The notes under the pieces were generated by a model that saw only the letters and a list, made by a program, of their open reading frames with translations, ran no database searches and was not told where the DNA came from. A stretch of 64,000 bases of DNA from Bin5 sp965221345 (GTDB lineage: Bacteria > Chloroflexota > Anaerolineae > Caldilineales > Caldilineaceae): NCBI GenBank assembly GCA_965221345.1, contig CBDCSD010000001.1, positions 1,612,001 to 1,676,000 on the forward strand, written 5' to 3'. Position 1 is the stretch's first letter; the number at the start of each line of letters is the position of its first letter. Below, in pieces: positions 18,524 through 27,545 of this stretch. The position numbers and the translations under genes were made by a program.

Positions 18524-19435
18524 CTACCTCAAATTCAAGTCCAGGAACAGTTGAGATAGCTGCTCCATCTGTTCGTCGGTTAGAGAGTGGTATGGCGGCC
18601 TCCGCCAGCGTTGGGACAGGCCGAAATGCTCAAATGTCCCATGCAACGCCGCGTCAAAACCGCCGATCACATCTAAGACATAGTCAAAGTAGGGCATGTC
18701 GTATTCCCTGATAATGCGTGCCGCTTCAACCCAATCCTCCGTCTGTACAGCCTGCCAGTAGGCCTGCGTCACGTGCGGCGCGAAAGTTACGAAAGTGGAA
18801 AGATAGCCGTCGCACCCATAGTGAATCAGGTCAAAGTGGTTCTGCTTCTGCCCGCCCGAAATGATAGACCAGTGACCGCGCAGCAGGATCGCCATCTTGC
18901 GTGCGAAAACGCCCACCAGGTCGTCTTTGATTGCAATGACACCCGGCACATCGTCCCGCAACCGCCGCAGTACCTCCAACCCCATCGCCTGCGAGCGGCT
19001 GAAAGCATTGGTCACGACCATGACCGGGATTTCGACCGCCACCGCCGCATAATGGGCCACAAAACTGTCCGCAGTGCAGGAACCGGCCCAGTCCGGCGGC
19101 AATACCATCAGCACGTCGGCCCCAACTTCGCGCGCGTAGCGGGCGAACTCGACTGTCTTGCCTGTCCACCAGATGCGGTCGGCCGCTACCACCACCGCCC
19201 GTCCTGCCGTCTGCTCGGCCACCACTCTGGTCACTGCCGCCACTTCATCATCGGTCAGCAGGGAAAAGAGGCTGTCCCCATACGTCAGCAGCATAGTCGT
19301 GCTGCCGGCATCAATGCCCCTATCCACCAGGCCGCGCAGACTTCCGTAGTCAATCGCGCCATCCCGAGTGAACGGCGTATGTACGGACATCACAGGCCCG
19401 GTCAGCAAAGTACGCAGTTCCTGCGGAGAATGCAT
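18524..19435 (-). CDS. DapA/NAL-family aldolase-like protein
   Basis: A 303-residue (beta/alpha)8 protein of the dihydrodipicolinate synthase/N-acetylneuraminate lyase family. The Schiff-base lysine is present in 'GVIAIKDDLVG' (about residue 162). The usual GTTGE motif is replaced by 'LLTYGDSL', and the catalytic tyrosine of the 'YN.P' motif is replaced by threonine ('VMVVTNAFSR'). The product may therefore not be a classical DHDPS; sugar-acid aldolases or dehydratases of the family are alternatives. Length is normal. The ribosome site is weak (AGG about 14 bases upstream). It lies between two GH-like genes on the same strand, which fits a role in degrading a keto-deoxy sugar acid released from a glycan. 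Confidence 0.85.
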   Translation of the reverse strand: MHSPQELRTLLTGPVMSVHTPFTRDGAIDYGSLRGLVDRGIDAGSTTMLLTYGDSLFSLLTDDEVAAVTRVVAEQTAGRAVVVAADRIWWTGKTVEFARYAREVGADVLMVLPPDWAGSCTADSFVAHYAAVAVEIPVMVVTNAFSRSQAMGLEVLRRLRDDVPGVIAIKDDLVGVFARKMAILLRGHWSIISGGQKQNHFDLIHYGCDGYLSTFVTFAPHVTQAYWQAVQTEDWVEAARIIREYDMPYFDYVLDVIGGFDAALHGTFEHFGLSQRWRRPPYHSLTDEQMEQLSQLFLDLNLR

Positions 19436-19498
19436 AGTAAGATCCCTATTCCTGACGAATGTGCAGATCGGCTACCGCATGAAGGATGTCTGCAACCA

Positions 19499-21163
19499 TC
19501 AATAAGCCCAATGCGGCGGGTACTTGTCCAGTACATAACCGCCTACGCTGCGCAGCGGTACAGTCCTGTAAAGCCGTCCATCGCCGTCATCAAATTCGGC
19601 CAGCTGATCCCTGTGCCCCAGACGTCGAATCATGCTCCATTCCTTCAGCCTCTGGTGACGCCCATTCGTGTCCCAGAAACACAGACCGTCAGCCCCTGCC
19701 GCGTAGTATTCCAACGCACGGCCCCGGAAAGACTCCGGAGGCATAGTTCGAGGCATGACCTCAGGATAGTATCGGACAGACGAACTGCCGGTCAGCTGCG
19801 CAAAATAGTCGACATCAATTTCCTCATCGCGCCATGGGTACGATATCAGATTGTCGATCAACCCCTGTTCAACCCAGGCCGGCACGTCCAGGCCATAGAA
19901 CAAATTGGTCTTCGCGTTGTTGAGCACATGCGCCGAAATCTCCAGCGGCCGACCCCGCGCCGCGCCGATCTCCTGCATCTCCTTGCGCAGTTCTGCCATG
20001 AATTCAGTCATCACCCCCGCACGGTAGCGCAAATACCGCTCATCTTCCTCTGCCAATTCAGTTGCATCGAGCCCTGTCTCCGCTCTGAAGCCTTCGACCA
20101 GTGGCGTCTCGTAAAGGAGAAAGGGCGCCCCGCGGTTGAAAATCGGGTTGACTCCGTCTATGTCATAACGAGTAGCCAGTTCACGAAAAACGCCCAGCAG
20201 TAACTCGCGCACCTCGGGGAAGGCGTAACTCATCCGTGCAATCTCGCGGCCGTCGATGTCCACACAGCGCCACTCAGGGTGCTGCATGTAGAAGTCGCCG
20301 GTAAAGTAGTCCTCAAATGGGGGGCAGCATTGAAACGCCTCCATACGCTGGCTGATGTGGACCTCCAACCCCGCGCTATGGCCATATTCCACTACAGTCT
20401 TAACCGTGTCGATGCCCCCGCCTGCCAGAATCTGCATCGACTCGGCGATGTAACGGTCGTGGATCCTCGGAAAGTCCTTCGTCTTGCTTCCCGTCAGACT
20501 GCCGATGGCGGAAGGATAGGTAAGAACGTCGCCGCCCGCGCCCGGGCACCAGAACATTTTCTGAAAGTCGGTATCTCTGAACGGCTCAAGCCATTCCCAG
20601 ATCTCTTCCCGGCTCGTCGGACGGAAGCGGCCAAAGTCGCTGAAGCCGTCATTCATGCAGATGAGGCGCTTGTTGCTTCCTTCGCCGCGATCAGCCAGCA
20701 GCCGTGCAACCTCATCGTCGGCCAAGGGAACGAGCTTGGCGTAAGCAATATAGGCCGGCTGTGAAATACCTGCCGACTGTTGGCCGAAAACCAGGTCCTG
20801 GCCGGAGAGATCCGCTGTCTTCCAATAACGTTCATCCAAGGAGTAATTGTCGGCAAACTTGCCCTCATCGGTCTCTCGGTTAATTTTGACGAAAGAACTG
20901 TCGCCAGAAAGTTTGACGCGGGCCAGGCCGTCAGTCCAATTGCTCCAGAGGCCAATATAGATGCTGTGCCAACCGGATACACCCAAGGGTAGGGTTATTG
21001 GTGGCGCCTCAGTCTCGGGGCCGGCAATAAGCATGTTGCCGCAGAAATTTTCGGTTTCGTAAGGAACGACCTGCCAATGGTATTTTCGTCTGTCGGCGGA
21101 GAGGGCAAGCTGAGGCTGACACTGGCCCAGATCGGTCAGGTAGATCGGCTCAGTTGCAGACAT
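19499..21163 (-). CDS. GH-like TIM-barrel protein, diverged paralogue
   Basis: A 554-residue protein related to that at 16644-18380. Both have 'PIYLTDLGQCQPQ'-type starts, 'SGWHSIYIGLW' in the N-terminal beta domain, a central barrel, and the C-terminal pattern 'MPRTMPPESFRGRALEYY' with 'IRRLGHRDQLAEF'. The barrel contains 'GLEVHISQRMEAF', 'YDIDGVNPIFNRGAPF' and 'PLVEGFRAETG'. The family looks like a GH10-like hydrolase group, but I cannot place the catalytic acids. No signal peptide. The ATG at 21163 has GGGAGGA eight bases upstream, a strong site. It is probably the first gene of a leftward operon with the DapA-like and GH-like genes. Confidence 0.78.
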   Translation of the reverse strand: MSATEPIYLTDLGQCQPQLALSADRRKYHWQVVPYETENFCGNMLIAGPETEAPPITLPLGVSGWHSIYIGLWSNWTDGLARVKLSGDSSFVKINRETDEGKFADNYSLDERYWKTADLSGQDLVFGQQSAGISQPAYIAYAKLVPLADDEVARLLADRGEGSNKRLICMNDGFSDFGRFRPTSREEIWEWLEPFRDTDFQKMFWCPGAGGDVLTYPSAIGSLTGSKTKDFPRIHDRYIAESMQILAGGGIDTVKTVVEYGHSAGLEVHISQRMEAFQCCPPFEDYFTGDFYMQHPEWRCVDIDGREIARMSYAFPEVRELLLGVFRELATRYDIDGVNPIFNRGAPFLLYETPLVEGFRAETGLDATELAEEDERYLRYRAGVMTEFMAELRKEMQEIGAARGRPLEISAHVLNNAKTNLFYGLDVPAWVEQGLIDNLISYPWRDEEIDVDYFAQLTGSSSVRYYPEVMPRTMPPESFRGRALEYYAAGADGLCFWDTNGRHQRLKEWSMIRRLGHRDQLAEFDDGDGRLYRTVPLRSVGGYVLDKYPPHWAY

Positions 21164-21535
21164 ATGAAATTCCTCCCGAGGTATCTGGCGAGTTGGGTTC
21201 CTTGGATGCTGAGGGGGGACGGCACAACTACACCAACCGGTGCCGTCCGCTCAAAATATAACCTAATTGACAGGAACTGTGCAACTCGCTTTCTGAGGGG
21301 CCGCATGCCGGAGGTGGGGCGCAGTCTGTTGGAGACGTTGGGCGGAAGTGCTGCTCATTTGGCGACGAGTGAGTGACCCGCGCTTGTACTTGTGCTGTTA
21401 CAGAAAAGTATTCTTTTCCCAGGGCTCAGTGGCCGGGATGCATCGGCTGTATACGCGGTAGCACCGGCCACTTCCCTGATGGAAAGGACTACATTGGTCG
21501 TTCAATAGCCCGTGACCTTGGGCCGCGGAAACTGG
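21164..21535. other. Intergenic region, nothing recognised
   Basis: About 370 bases between two leftward genes. No gene or repeat recognised. It should contain the promoter of the GH-like/DapA-like operon near 21180-21260, but I see no convincing promoter. Confidence 0.4.
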
Positions 21536-22603
21536 TCAATCAAACACCAGCACCGACCGCGCAACCTTGCCCTCGTTCATGTCGGCGAAGGCCTCGTTAA
21601 TCTCATCCAAAGGCCGGTAGCGTGAAATCAGTTCGTCCAGTTTGATTTTGCCCTGCTTATAGAGATCGAGAATCCACAAAAAGTCGACACGGGGACGCGC
21701 CGCGCCGTGGAAGGCGCCCATAAGCGTCCGGTCTTCCAGCAGATGCCAGCCTTCGACCGAGACATCCTGCCCTGTCGGCTGTACGCCGACAACGACGGCT
21801 GTGCCTGTCATGCGCACAGAGTCGATCGCCTGCCTCACGATTGAAGGAAAGCCAACGACCTCAAACGCATAGTCTGCCCCCCCGCCGGTGATCTCGATGA
21901 TGCGTTGAACAGGGTCCTCCTTGGCGCTGTTGATGAAGTGCGTCGCCCCCATCTGCTCAGCCAACTCCAGCTTGTAGTCAACTGTATCGACCGCGATGAT
22001 TTTACCTGCGGAAGCCAGCACCCCTCCCTGGATGACATTCAGACCCACACCGCCGCAGCCAAACACCGCCATCGACGCCCCCGTCTCGACTTTGGCCCGG
22101 TTGACCACCGCGCCGATGCCGGTTATCACGCCGCAGCTTATCAGGCAGGCTTGTGCCAGCGGTGTATCATCCGGCACTTTGACACAAGCGTCGGCCAAGG
22201 CCAGCGTCTGCTCCACAAAGGTGGGACGGATGTGATAGATCGGCTCACCATTTTGCTTGTACCGGCTCACCGGCTCCATCCGGTGCGTTTCACACAGGGC
22301 AGGTCGGCCATTGGTGCAGTTGCGGCAGCTTCCGCACATGGCATCCAATGAGAGGATTATCTTGTCGCCGGGCTCGAAGCCGCGCACGCCCTCGCCGACC
22401 GCGCGCACAGTGCCCGCTCCCTCATGCCCAAGCAACCAGGGCATCCTGCGCGGCGTTCTATGATCGTTAACATAGTGGTAGTCGCTGTGGCATACCCCAG
22501 CCCCCACGATATCCAACAATACCTCTCCAAATTCCGGTTCCTCCAGTTCGACTTCCTTCACCGCCACCGGCGCGTGCGCCTCGTAAAGGATTGCAGCTTT
22601 CAT
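21536..22603 (-). CDS. Zinc-dependent alcohol dehydrogenase (MDR family)
   Basis: A 355-residue medium-chain dehydrogenase oxidising an alcohol with NAD. The catalytic zinc region reads 'GAGVCHSDYHY' with 'LGHEGAGTVRAVGEGV'. The structural zinc loop has four cysteines in 'CGSCRNCTNGRPALC'. The nucleotide fold shows 'FGCGGVGLNVIQG' followed by an acidic residue in 'AVDTVDYKLE', which favours NAD over NADP. Closest in style to class III/NDMA-dependent alcohol dehydrogenases, so a formaldehyde or short alcohol substrate is possible. The ATG at 22603 has GGAGGAG at the right distance; a GTG two codons earlier would crowd it. Confidence 0.92.
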   Translation of the reverse strand: MKAAILYEAHAPVAVKEVELEEPEFGEVLLDIVGAGVCHSDYHYVNDHRTPRRMPWLLGHEGAGTVRAVGEGVRGFEPGDKIILSLDAMCGSCRNCTNGRPALCETHRMEPVSRYKQNGEPIYHIRPTFVEQTLALADACVKVPDDTPLAQACLISCGVITGIGAVVNRAKVETGASMAVFGCGGVGLNVIQGGVLASAGKIIAVDTVDYKLELAEQMGATHFINSAKEDPVQRIIEITGGGADYAFEVVGFPSIVRQAIDSVRMTGTAVVVGVQPTGQDVSVEGWHLLEDRTLMGAFHGAARPRVDFLWILDLYKQGKIKLDELISRYRPLDEINEAFADMNEGKVARSVLVFD

Positions 22604-22722
22604 TGTCACTCTCCTCCAAAAGATATTTGGTAGCTAAGCAGCTTAGTCAATTCTCGATCCGGAGTGAGGCCACCGCGTGTGTCTTTTCTTTCTCCACTCT
22701 CCTTTTCACCCTCTCCCTTCTT

Positions 22723-22799
22723 CTGGGCGGTCGGGCCTGCGGCCCTCCCTTGTGCGGGGGGATTCCCCCCGCAACGCCCCCCTCCAAAACCAGGCTTCG
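22723..22799 (+). repeat. 75-bp palindromic dispersed repeat, copy 1
   Basis: Begins ctgggcggtcgggcc and ends near caaaaccaggcttcg. It contains a short hairpin (gggcc-tgc-ggccc) and a longer one (gcggggggat-tccccccgc). The copy at 55560-55637 has the same order with only a few mismatches and the same orientation. It looks like an intergenic palindromic repeat unit. Confidence 0.8.
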
Positions 22800-22964
22800 C
22801 GAACGGTTCGCCGTCATAGCAGCAGCGCGGCTCAAGCAAGGCGGCGGCAGTCATCCAGTTGCGTCACCAAAGTCTGAATGGTGCCTGGGATGACGGGCTG
22901 GTTAGGAAATATGCAGAGCAATTGCATTCAGTTAGGACAAAACCTCGTGAGGCTGCCTGAATCG

Positions 22965-23522
22965 GGTAGGGGCACCCCTTGTGGGTGCCCTCCCCCCTTG
23001 TGGGCGCCTCTCTCAGGGCAAAACGCCGAGAACCGTGCAAATCAAAATGCGCCTTCGCAAATTCTAAAGGTCTTTGGCAACTGGACGCCGGTTTCTTGGC
23101 CGAAAAATGAAGACAACTGGTAGGGGCACCCCTTGTGGGTGCCCTCCCCTCTTTGTGGGCGCCCTGCGTGGGCTATTTTGGCGTCCGAATTTAGATGCGA
23201 TTGCCCTGCTTCTGCGCCCCTTACTGAGTTCGCACTCCGTACATTGATTATCTGCATCGAACTCTGACCGAGTGAGAAAGAACTGCAGAACACATCATAT
23301 ACGATTACCAGACTGAATGCTACGTGTGAATTCGCGGCAACTTCAGCCGGCCCCCGAACCGTGAGGCAGCAGCGAGTATCCTCAGCCGCCCTTCAGAATT
23401 GCACATACCTGGCAGAACAACTAAGGTTGTTGACATTTAATCTTTCAACCATAGGGGCACCCCTCGTAGGTGCCCTCGTCGTAATCCAACGGTAGGGACA
23501 CCCCTTGTGGGTGCCCCCCTCG
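22965..23522 (+). repeat. Four copies of a GGGGCACCC/GGGTGCCC palindrome
   Basis: Copies lie at 22965-23009, 23119-23164, 23452-23479 and 23491-23522. Each has the core taggggcacccc followed by ttgt and gggtgccc, able to form a 7-9 bp hairpin. The first two carry a second arm ('cttgtgggcgcc'). The third has two base changes in the stem and loop. The copies are spaced irregularly, so this is a cluster of dispersed palindromes and not a tandem array. Confidence 0.8.
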
Positions 23523-23871
23523 TGGCCTTGATTCTGTTGATGAAACGTCGACACTTTAACTCTTGCCCTGCGTAGGCTGGAGTGTGTCCTTGCAAATACT
23601 CCTTTAATTTCTGCCACTGCTGGCCTGCAATTCCTTAGCTAGACATCCTACTATTGCTGCAAATCTGTCAAGACTCAACAAACGTCAACGAGCCCTAGTC
23701 ATCGAATAAGGGCCAGTCGGTCAGAGATTGATCGTTAGGATCACTATCTTGCTCCGTGTTAGAATGCACCCGTTACAGCCTCTTAGGCGCAGTATTGAAT
23801 TCCTCTGCCAAACGTGCCAGGCGCCTTTTGAATGGCAGCCTGGAAACTGTGCCGGCGCATGAGGAGAAGAT

Positions 23872-24873
23872 ATGGAATCTAAAGAGTTGTTGCAAGAAGA
23901 GCTTCAAGAACAACAGAGTGTCGATCCGGAAAACGGCCGTGCCGCGCCGCGTCAAGAGAAGGCCCCTCGCGCCAGTAATATTGCCCCCGATGAAGGGCGT
24001 CGCGTCTCTAAAGAAGAGTACTTCGCCAAGTGGTACGAGAATCCGTATCCGGATATTGACGTAAGTTACGAGTGGAACAACGGCATTCTGGAGGCCAAAC
24101 CCTTGCCCAATCGCCCTCAATTGGACCTCTATAACTGGTTCCTTATCCTTTTGCATTGCAACACTGTGACCTTCCGCCACGCCTCCCTGCTCAATTTAGA
24201 GACCGGCTTCGAACTGACAATGGCCGACCCTTCCGCTCCTTCGGGAAAAAGAGAAGCCGTTCGCAAGCCCGACGTGGGCGTAATTCTGAACAGCAACCCA
24301 ACCCCATGGGGCCGTATCGACCAGCGTCACTTCGAAGGCGTATGCGACTTGGTTGTTGAGGCAGTCTCCGATTCTACCATGGCCGAAGTATTGCGCGACA
24401 CGGAAGAAAAAAAGGAGGACTACGCGCTGGGAGGTGTTAGGGAATATTTCATTCTCGACCCTAACGGAGAACACACGCGGTTCTACCGTCTTGCGCAGCA
24501 AAGTCATTATGAAAGCATTCAGCCCGATGACAAAGGCGTGATCCGCTCAGACATTCTGGCCGGTTTTCAGTTTCGTGTGGAAGACTTGGACCGTAAGCCG
24601 CCGCTGGAGGAACTGGCACTGGATCCCGTTTACAGCGGGTATGTCGTTCCCGGCTATCAGGCCTCAGTCCAGAAGGCCGCAAACGAAGCACAGCGCGCGG
24701 AACGAGAAACCCAGCGCGCGGAAAGAGAAGCCCAGCGGGCGCAAAACGAAGCCCAGCGCGCGCAAAACGAAGCGGTTTCCCGTCAACAGGCAGAAGAACG
24801 AGCTACAGCCAGTGAAGCCCGTGTCCGCGACCTGGAAGCTGAACTGGAGAGACTGCGCAAGAAACTCTCTTAG
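23872..24873 (+). CDS. Uma2-family (DUF820) nuclease-like protein with coiled coil
   Basis: A 333-residue protein. Residues about 50-245 form the Uma2/DUF820 domain of the PD-(D/E)XK nuclease fold, with the signature Asp in 'KPDVGVI', Glu in 'LVVEAVSDST' and Lys in 'DTEEKKEDYALGGVREYFI'. The last 80 residues are a coiled coil built from about five imperfect 7-residue repeats of 'EAQRAER/QN' type, followed by 'RVRDLEAELERLRKKL'. Uma2 proteins are abundant in cyanobacteria and Chloroflexi, but their function is not established. GAGGAG precedes the ATG at 23872. The gene stands alone next to repeats. Confidence 0.9.
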   Translation: MESKELLQEELQEQQSVDPENGRAAPRQEKAPRASNIAPDEGRRVSKEEYFAKWYENPYPDIDVSYEWNNGILEAKPLPNRPQLDLYNWFLILLHCNTVTFRHASLLNLETGFELTMADPSAPSGKREAVRKPDVGVILNSNPTPWGRIDQRHFEGVCDLVVEAVSDSTMAEVLRDTEEKKEDYALGGVREYFILDPNGEHTRFYRLAQQSHYESIQPDDKGVIRSDILAGFQFRVEDLDRKPPLEELALDPVYSGYVVPGYQASVQKAANEAQRAERETQRAEREAQRAQNEAQRAQNEAVSRQQAEERATASEARVRDLEAELERLRKKLS

Positions 24874-25013
24874 CTCCCCCAAGAAGAAGGCGCAACTCCT
24901 ACACCGAGCTCTCTGCCATTCGTCGACAAAGAAGATTTCCAAGCAAAGGATTCTCCGGCTGCCATGAAATCGGGTCGCCGGTCCGTCACCCCTGACTTTT
25001 AAAAGGAGCTAAA

Positions 25014-26195
25014 ATGGGCATCAGCCTCGGTATAGTTGGCCTGGGGTCATTTGGCAGTTCATTCGCCGACCTCTTTATGAGCCACCCGCTTGTAGATCGC
25101 ATCGCCCTCTGTGATCGCGAACCGGAACGAATCGCCCGCTTTGCGACCGATGAACGCTGGCAAACCAAGTTCCACCCGCGCGATGCCTACACCTCTCTGG
25201 ACGACATCTGCGCCAGCGACTTGGACGCCCTGGCCCTCTTCACACAGCCCTGGCTCCACGCGCCGCAGGCTGTCCAGGCCATGGAAGCCGGCAAACACGT
25301 CTACAGCGCCGTCCCCATCGTCATGTTGCCCGACGGCGACGAAATCCTCGACTGGTGCGCACGCCTGGTCGAAACCGCGGAAAGCACCGGCCAACTATAT
25401 ATGCTGGGTGAGACTACCTTCTACCGGTACGAGGCGATCTACTGTCGCCGGCGTGCGGCCGAAGGCGCATTCGGCGACTTCGTCTACAGCGAGGGCGAGT
25501 ACTTCCACGACGTTGACAGCCGCGGCAGCAATCTGCGCCAAGTGCAGGCCCACCGCCTTGCCGGCCAGGCCGGGCAAGAATGGCTTAAGGCCCGCGATGC
25601 CTACAAAAGCAAGGGCATCCTGACCGGACCCATGCACTATCCCACCCACTCGACCGGCGGACCTATGAGCGTGATGAACGCCCATGCGCGCAAGGTTTGC
25701 GCCTGGGGGTACCAAAACCGCACTGGGGACGCTTATTTCAAGGATCAAGGCTACGGCTTCAGCAACGAAACGGCCCTCTTCCACATGAGCAATGGCTCTA
25801 CCATGCGCATCAGTGAACTCCGCGAAATCGGGCACCGAGGGCGTGAGACTTTCCGCCTCTATGGCACGCAAGGCAGCTTCGAGAACGACCACTGGTGCGA
25901 TAAGGAAGGGAGCACGCCCCTTACCGCCGAAGAGATGCGTGAACCCCTTCCGCCCGGCGTTGAAGAGGCCTTTCAAGCCGCCAGCCGCAGCTCCGAAATT
26001 TACGGCGGCCACGGCGGCTCCCATCCCTACTTGGTCCACGAGTTCGTCGAGGCAGTGGCCCAGGAGCGGCAGCCCGAGATTCCAGTCTGGGAGGCGGTGC
26101 GCTACATGGCCGCCGGGGTCATCGCCCATAAGTCAGCTTTGCAAGACGGGGAGATTCTGTCGATACCGGACTGGGGAGATGGGCCCGCCGGCTAG
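25014..26195 (+). CDS. Gfo/Idh/MocA-family oxidoreductase, atypical active site
   Basis: A 393-residue NAD(P)-dependent sugar or polyol dehydrogenase-like protein. The N-terminal Rossmann motif reads 'GIVGLGSFGSSFADLF', and an Asp in 'ALCDREPER' would bind the ribose. At the place where the family normally has EKP, this protein has 'HVYSAVPIVM', so the usual catalytic lysine is missing. The C-terminal alpha/beta domain carries 'HSTGGPMSVM' and 'GHRGRETFRLYGTQGSFE'. AAAGGAGC seven bases before the ATG is a strong start. It is followed by a convergent pair. The reaction may be non-standard or the protein may not be a dehydrogenase. Confidence 0.88.
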   Translation: MGISLGIVGLGSFGSSFADLFMSHPLVDRIALCDREPERIARFATDERWQTKFHPRDAYTSLDDICASDLDALALFTQPWLHAPQAVQAMEAGKHVYSAVPIVMLPDGDEILDWCARLVETAESTGQLYMLGETTFYRYEAIYCRRRAAEGAFGDFVYSEGEYFHDVDSRGSNLRQVQAHRLAGQAGQEWLKARDAYKSKGILTGPMHYPTHSTGGPMSVMNAHARKVCAWGYQNRTGDAYFKDQGYGFSNETALFHMSNGSTMRISELREIGHRGRETFRLYGTQGSFENDHWCDKEGSTPLTAEEMREPLPPGVEEAFQAASRSSEIYGGHGGSHPYLVHEFVEAVAQERQPEIPVWEAVRYMAAGVIAHKSALQDGEILSIPDWGDGPAG

Positions 26196-26308
26196 TTACC
26201 CGGAAAGCCGTTCGCTTTGTGCTAGCACGGCCGCAGGCCGAAGCCGTCAACATGCCTATGTCCGGCCCTGAGGACCGACCCTGATCCCGGGACAAGCCCA
26301 GCGTGCCC

Positions 26309-26575
26309 TCAAACCAGGTTGGCAAGCCAGGCACGGTGCAGGTTCCATTCGTCCTCTGCCGGGTCCCATCGCAACTCGTACGAATTCTGGTCCGGCGTCT
26401 GCACAAGGAAACAGCGAAGGCGTTTGTCCTCCGTCCGTTCGTCCCACTGTCGACCCTGAGCGACGACGTAGTGGGTCCTTCCCTGCCAGTCGAAAGACTT
26501 GGGCACGATCTTGCCTGATGGCAGCAAGCGCACTTTCACCCGGATCGGATCGTTAACCGCTACCTGATAACTCAT
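26309..26575 (-). CDS. Small conserved protein coupled to pncC (DUF6504-like)
   Basis: An 88-residue protein with no membrane segment. It contains 'VRLLPSGKIVPKSFDWQGR' and 'YELRWDPAEDEWNLHRAW', reminiscent of small 'DUF6504'-type proteins with a conserved W-x-G-R core. The ATG (26573-26575) overlaps the TGA of the upstream pncC in an ATGA arrangement, so the two are translationally coupled. The frame is open further upstream, but that would run into pncC. Function unknown; the domain name is from memory and uncertain. Confidence 0.7.
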   Translation of the reverse strand: MSYQVAVNDPIRVKVRLLPSGKIVPKSFDWQGRTHYVVAQGRQWDERTEDKRLRCFLVQTPDQNSYELRWDPAEDEWNLHRAWLANLV

Positions 26576-27096
26576 CGATCTGCTCTGTCCACAGCAAACG
26601 ACCGCAACATTTCCAACGCACAATGCGCGCTCAACAACTTGTTGCCGCGGCGGTCAGCCGGCCAAACCGCCTTCTCCGCCCGGTTTGTGCCATCGCCCGC
26701 CGCAAGATGTAGGTAGACAAGGCCCATCGGCTTCTCAACAGTGCCGCCGGGTCCCGCCACACCGGTGATCGACACCGCTACGTCGGCCTCGTATCGCAGG
26801 AGCGCACCGGCCGCCATCTGACCAGCTACTTCTGCGTTAACCGCCCCTTCGCGTACCAATAGATCGCGGTCCACGCCCAACAGCCGTTCCTTGGCCGCAT
26901 AACTGTAAACGCCGGCGCTTCCCAGAAACCAGTCCGAACTGCCCGGGATTTCCGTGATGAGATGGCCGACCAGCCCACCGGTGCAACTCTCAGCCACCGC
27001 GGCCTTCAACCCAGCCCGCTTGAGCGCGAAGCCCGTTTCTTTGGCCAGCCCGGTCAGGGCCTCTTCATCTCTTGGAACTGTGATCTGCGTCGACAT
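26572..27096 (-). CDS. pncC: Nicotinamide-nucleotide amidohydrolase (CinA C-terminal type)
   Basis: A 174-residue stand-alone CinA C-terminal domain. Members deamidate nicotinamide mononucleotide to nicotinic acid mononucleotide in the pyridine nucleotide cycle. The signature 'AVAESCTGGLVGHLITEIPG' is present, followed by 'GVYSYAAKERLLGV' and 'VSITGVAGPGG'. The N-terminal competence-type domain of full CinA is absent, as is usual for PncC. I use the ATG at 27096 because AGAGGCGAT precedes it; an upstream start at 27174 would add 26 unlikely residues. It forms a two-gene operon with the following small gene. Confidence 0.9.
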   Translation of the reverse strand: MSTQITVPRDEEALTGLAKETGFALKRAGLKAAVAESCTGGLVGHLITEIPGSSDWFLGSAGVYSYAAKERLLGVDRDLLVREGAVNAEVAGQMAAGALLRYEADVAVSITGVAGPGGTVEKPMGLVYLHLAAGDGTNRAEKAVWPADRRGNKLLSAHCALEMLRSFAVDRADR

Positions 27097-27545
27097 ATCG
27101 CCTCTGTGAATTGTGCAAGTGGCTGACTCCCGTAGACCTGGGCTATTGCTCACTTGCTTGGTCAGTCCGTTCATTGGGCATTATAGACCGCCCCGTTCCC
27201 ACTCAGCAACTGTCTGACCTGAGACTTCTCGGCACCTGAACAGCTGGCCCCAGCGACCCTTTGGCAAGGCCAGTGCCGGATCCGGCTCAAACACAGTTGA
27301 CAGATTTCGGCGATTTTTGTATTGTCCACAGACAATACCGTGACGATAGCCCAATTGCCAACTGTGTAGGGTGGCGGCGCAACCTTCGTCGTCTAGACAC
27401 GATTGAGGATAACGCTCGCTGCCCGTAGCGTCGCCGTTTGACATGGCATCCCCGAGCCGCGCAGAAGAGAGATGGCTACTCCGAAATTGCGCTGTCCTGC
27501 AACCCGGGCACAACAGAGAAATCGGTTTCGTTAGAGGAGATTACG
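27097..27545. other. Divergent intergenic region
   Basis: About 450 bases between pncC (leftward) and the coiled-coil membrane protein (rightward). A 110-codon leftward frame at 27181-27513 lacks a ribosome site and domain match and I do not believe it. Promoters for both flanking operons should lie here. Confidence 0.4.

Larger units (their letters stand above)
22604..23871. other. Repeat-rich intergenic region
   Basis: About 1.27 kb without a credible gene. It holds one copy of a 75-bp dispersed repeat (22723-22799, second copy at 55560), four short GC-rich palindromes (22965-23522), and, near the right end, the 17-base core aaacgtcaacgagccct (23680-23696). That core recurs at 45490, 47087 and 58808. 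Short frames here consist largely of translated repeats. Confidence 0.6.

Noticed and set aside
16755..18554. A 599-codon rightward frame
   Set aside because: It lies antisense to the GH-like gene at 16644-18380, is rich in Arg/Pro/His, and has no start signal. It is a shadow of GC-rich codon usage.
18773..20203. A 476-codon rightward frame
   Set aside because: It spans two leftward genes antisense and has no domain or ribosome site.
27181..27513. A 110-codon leftward frame
   Set aside because: No ribosome site, no recognisable domain, and it lies where promoters of two divergent genes are expected.
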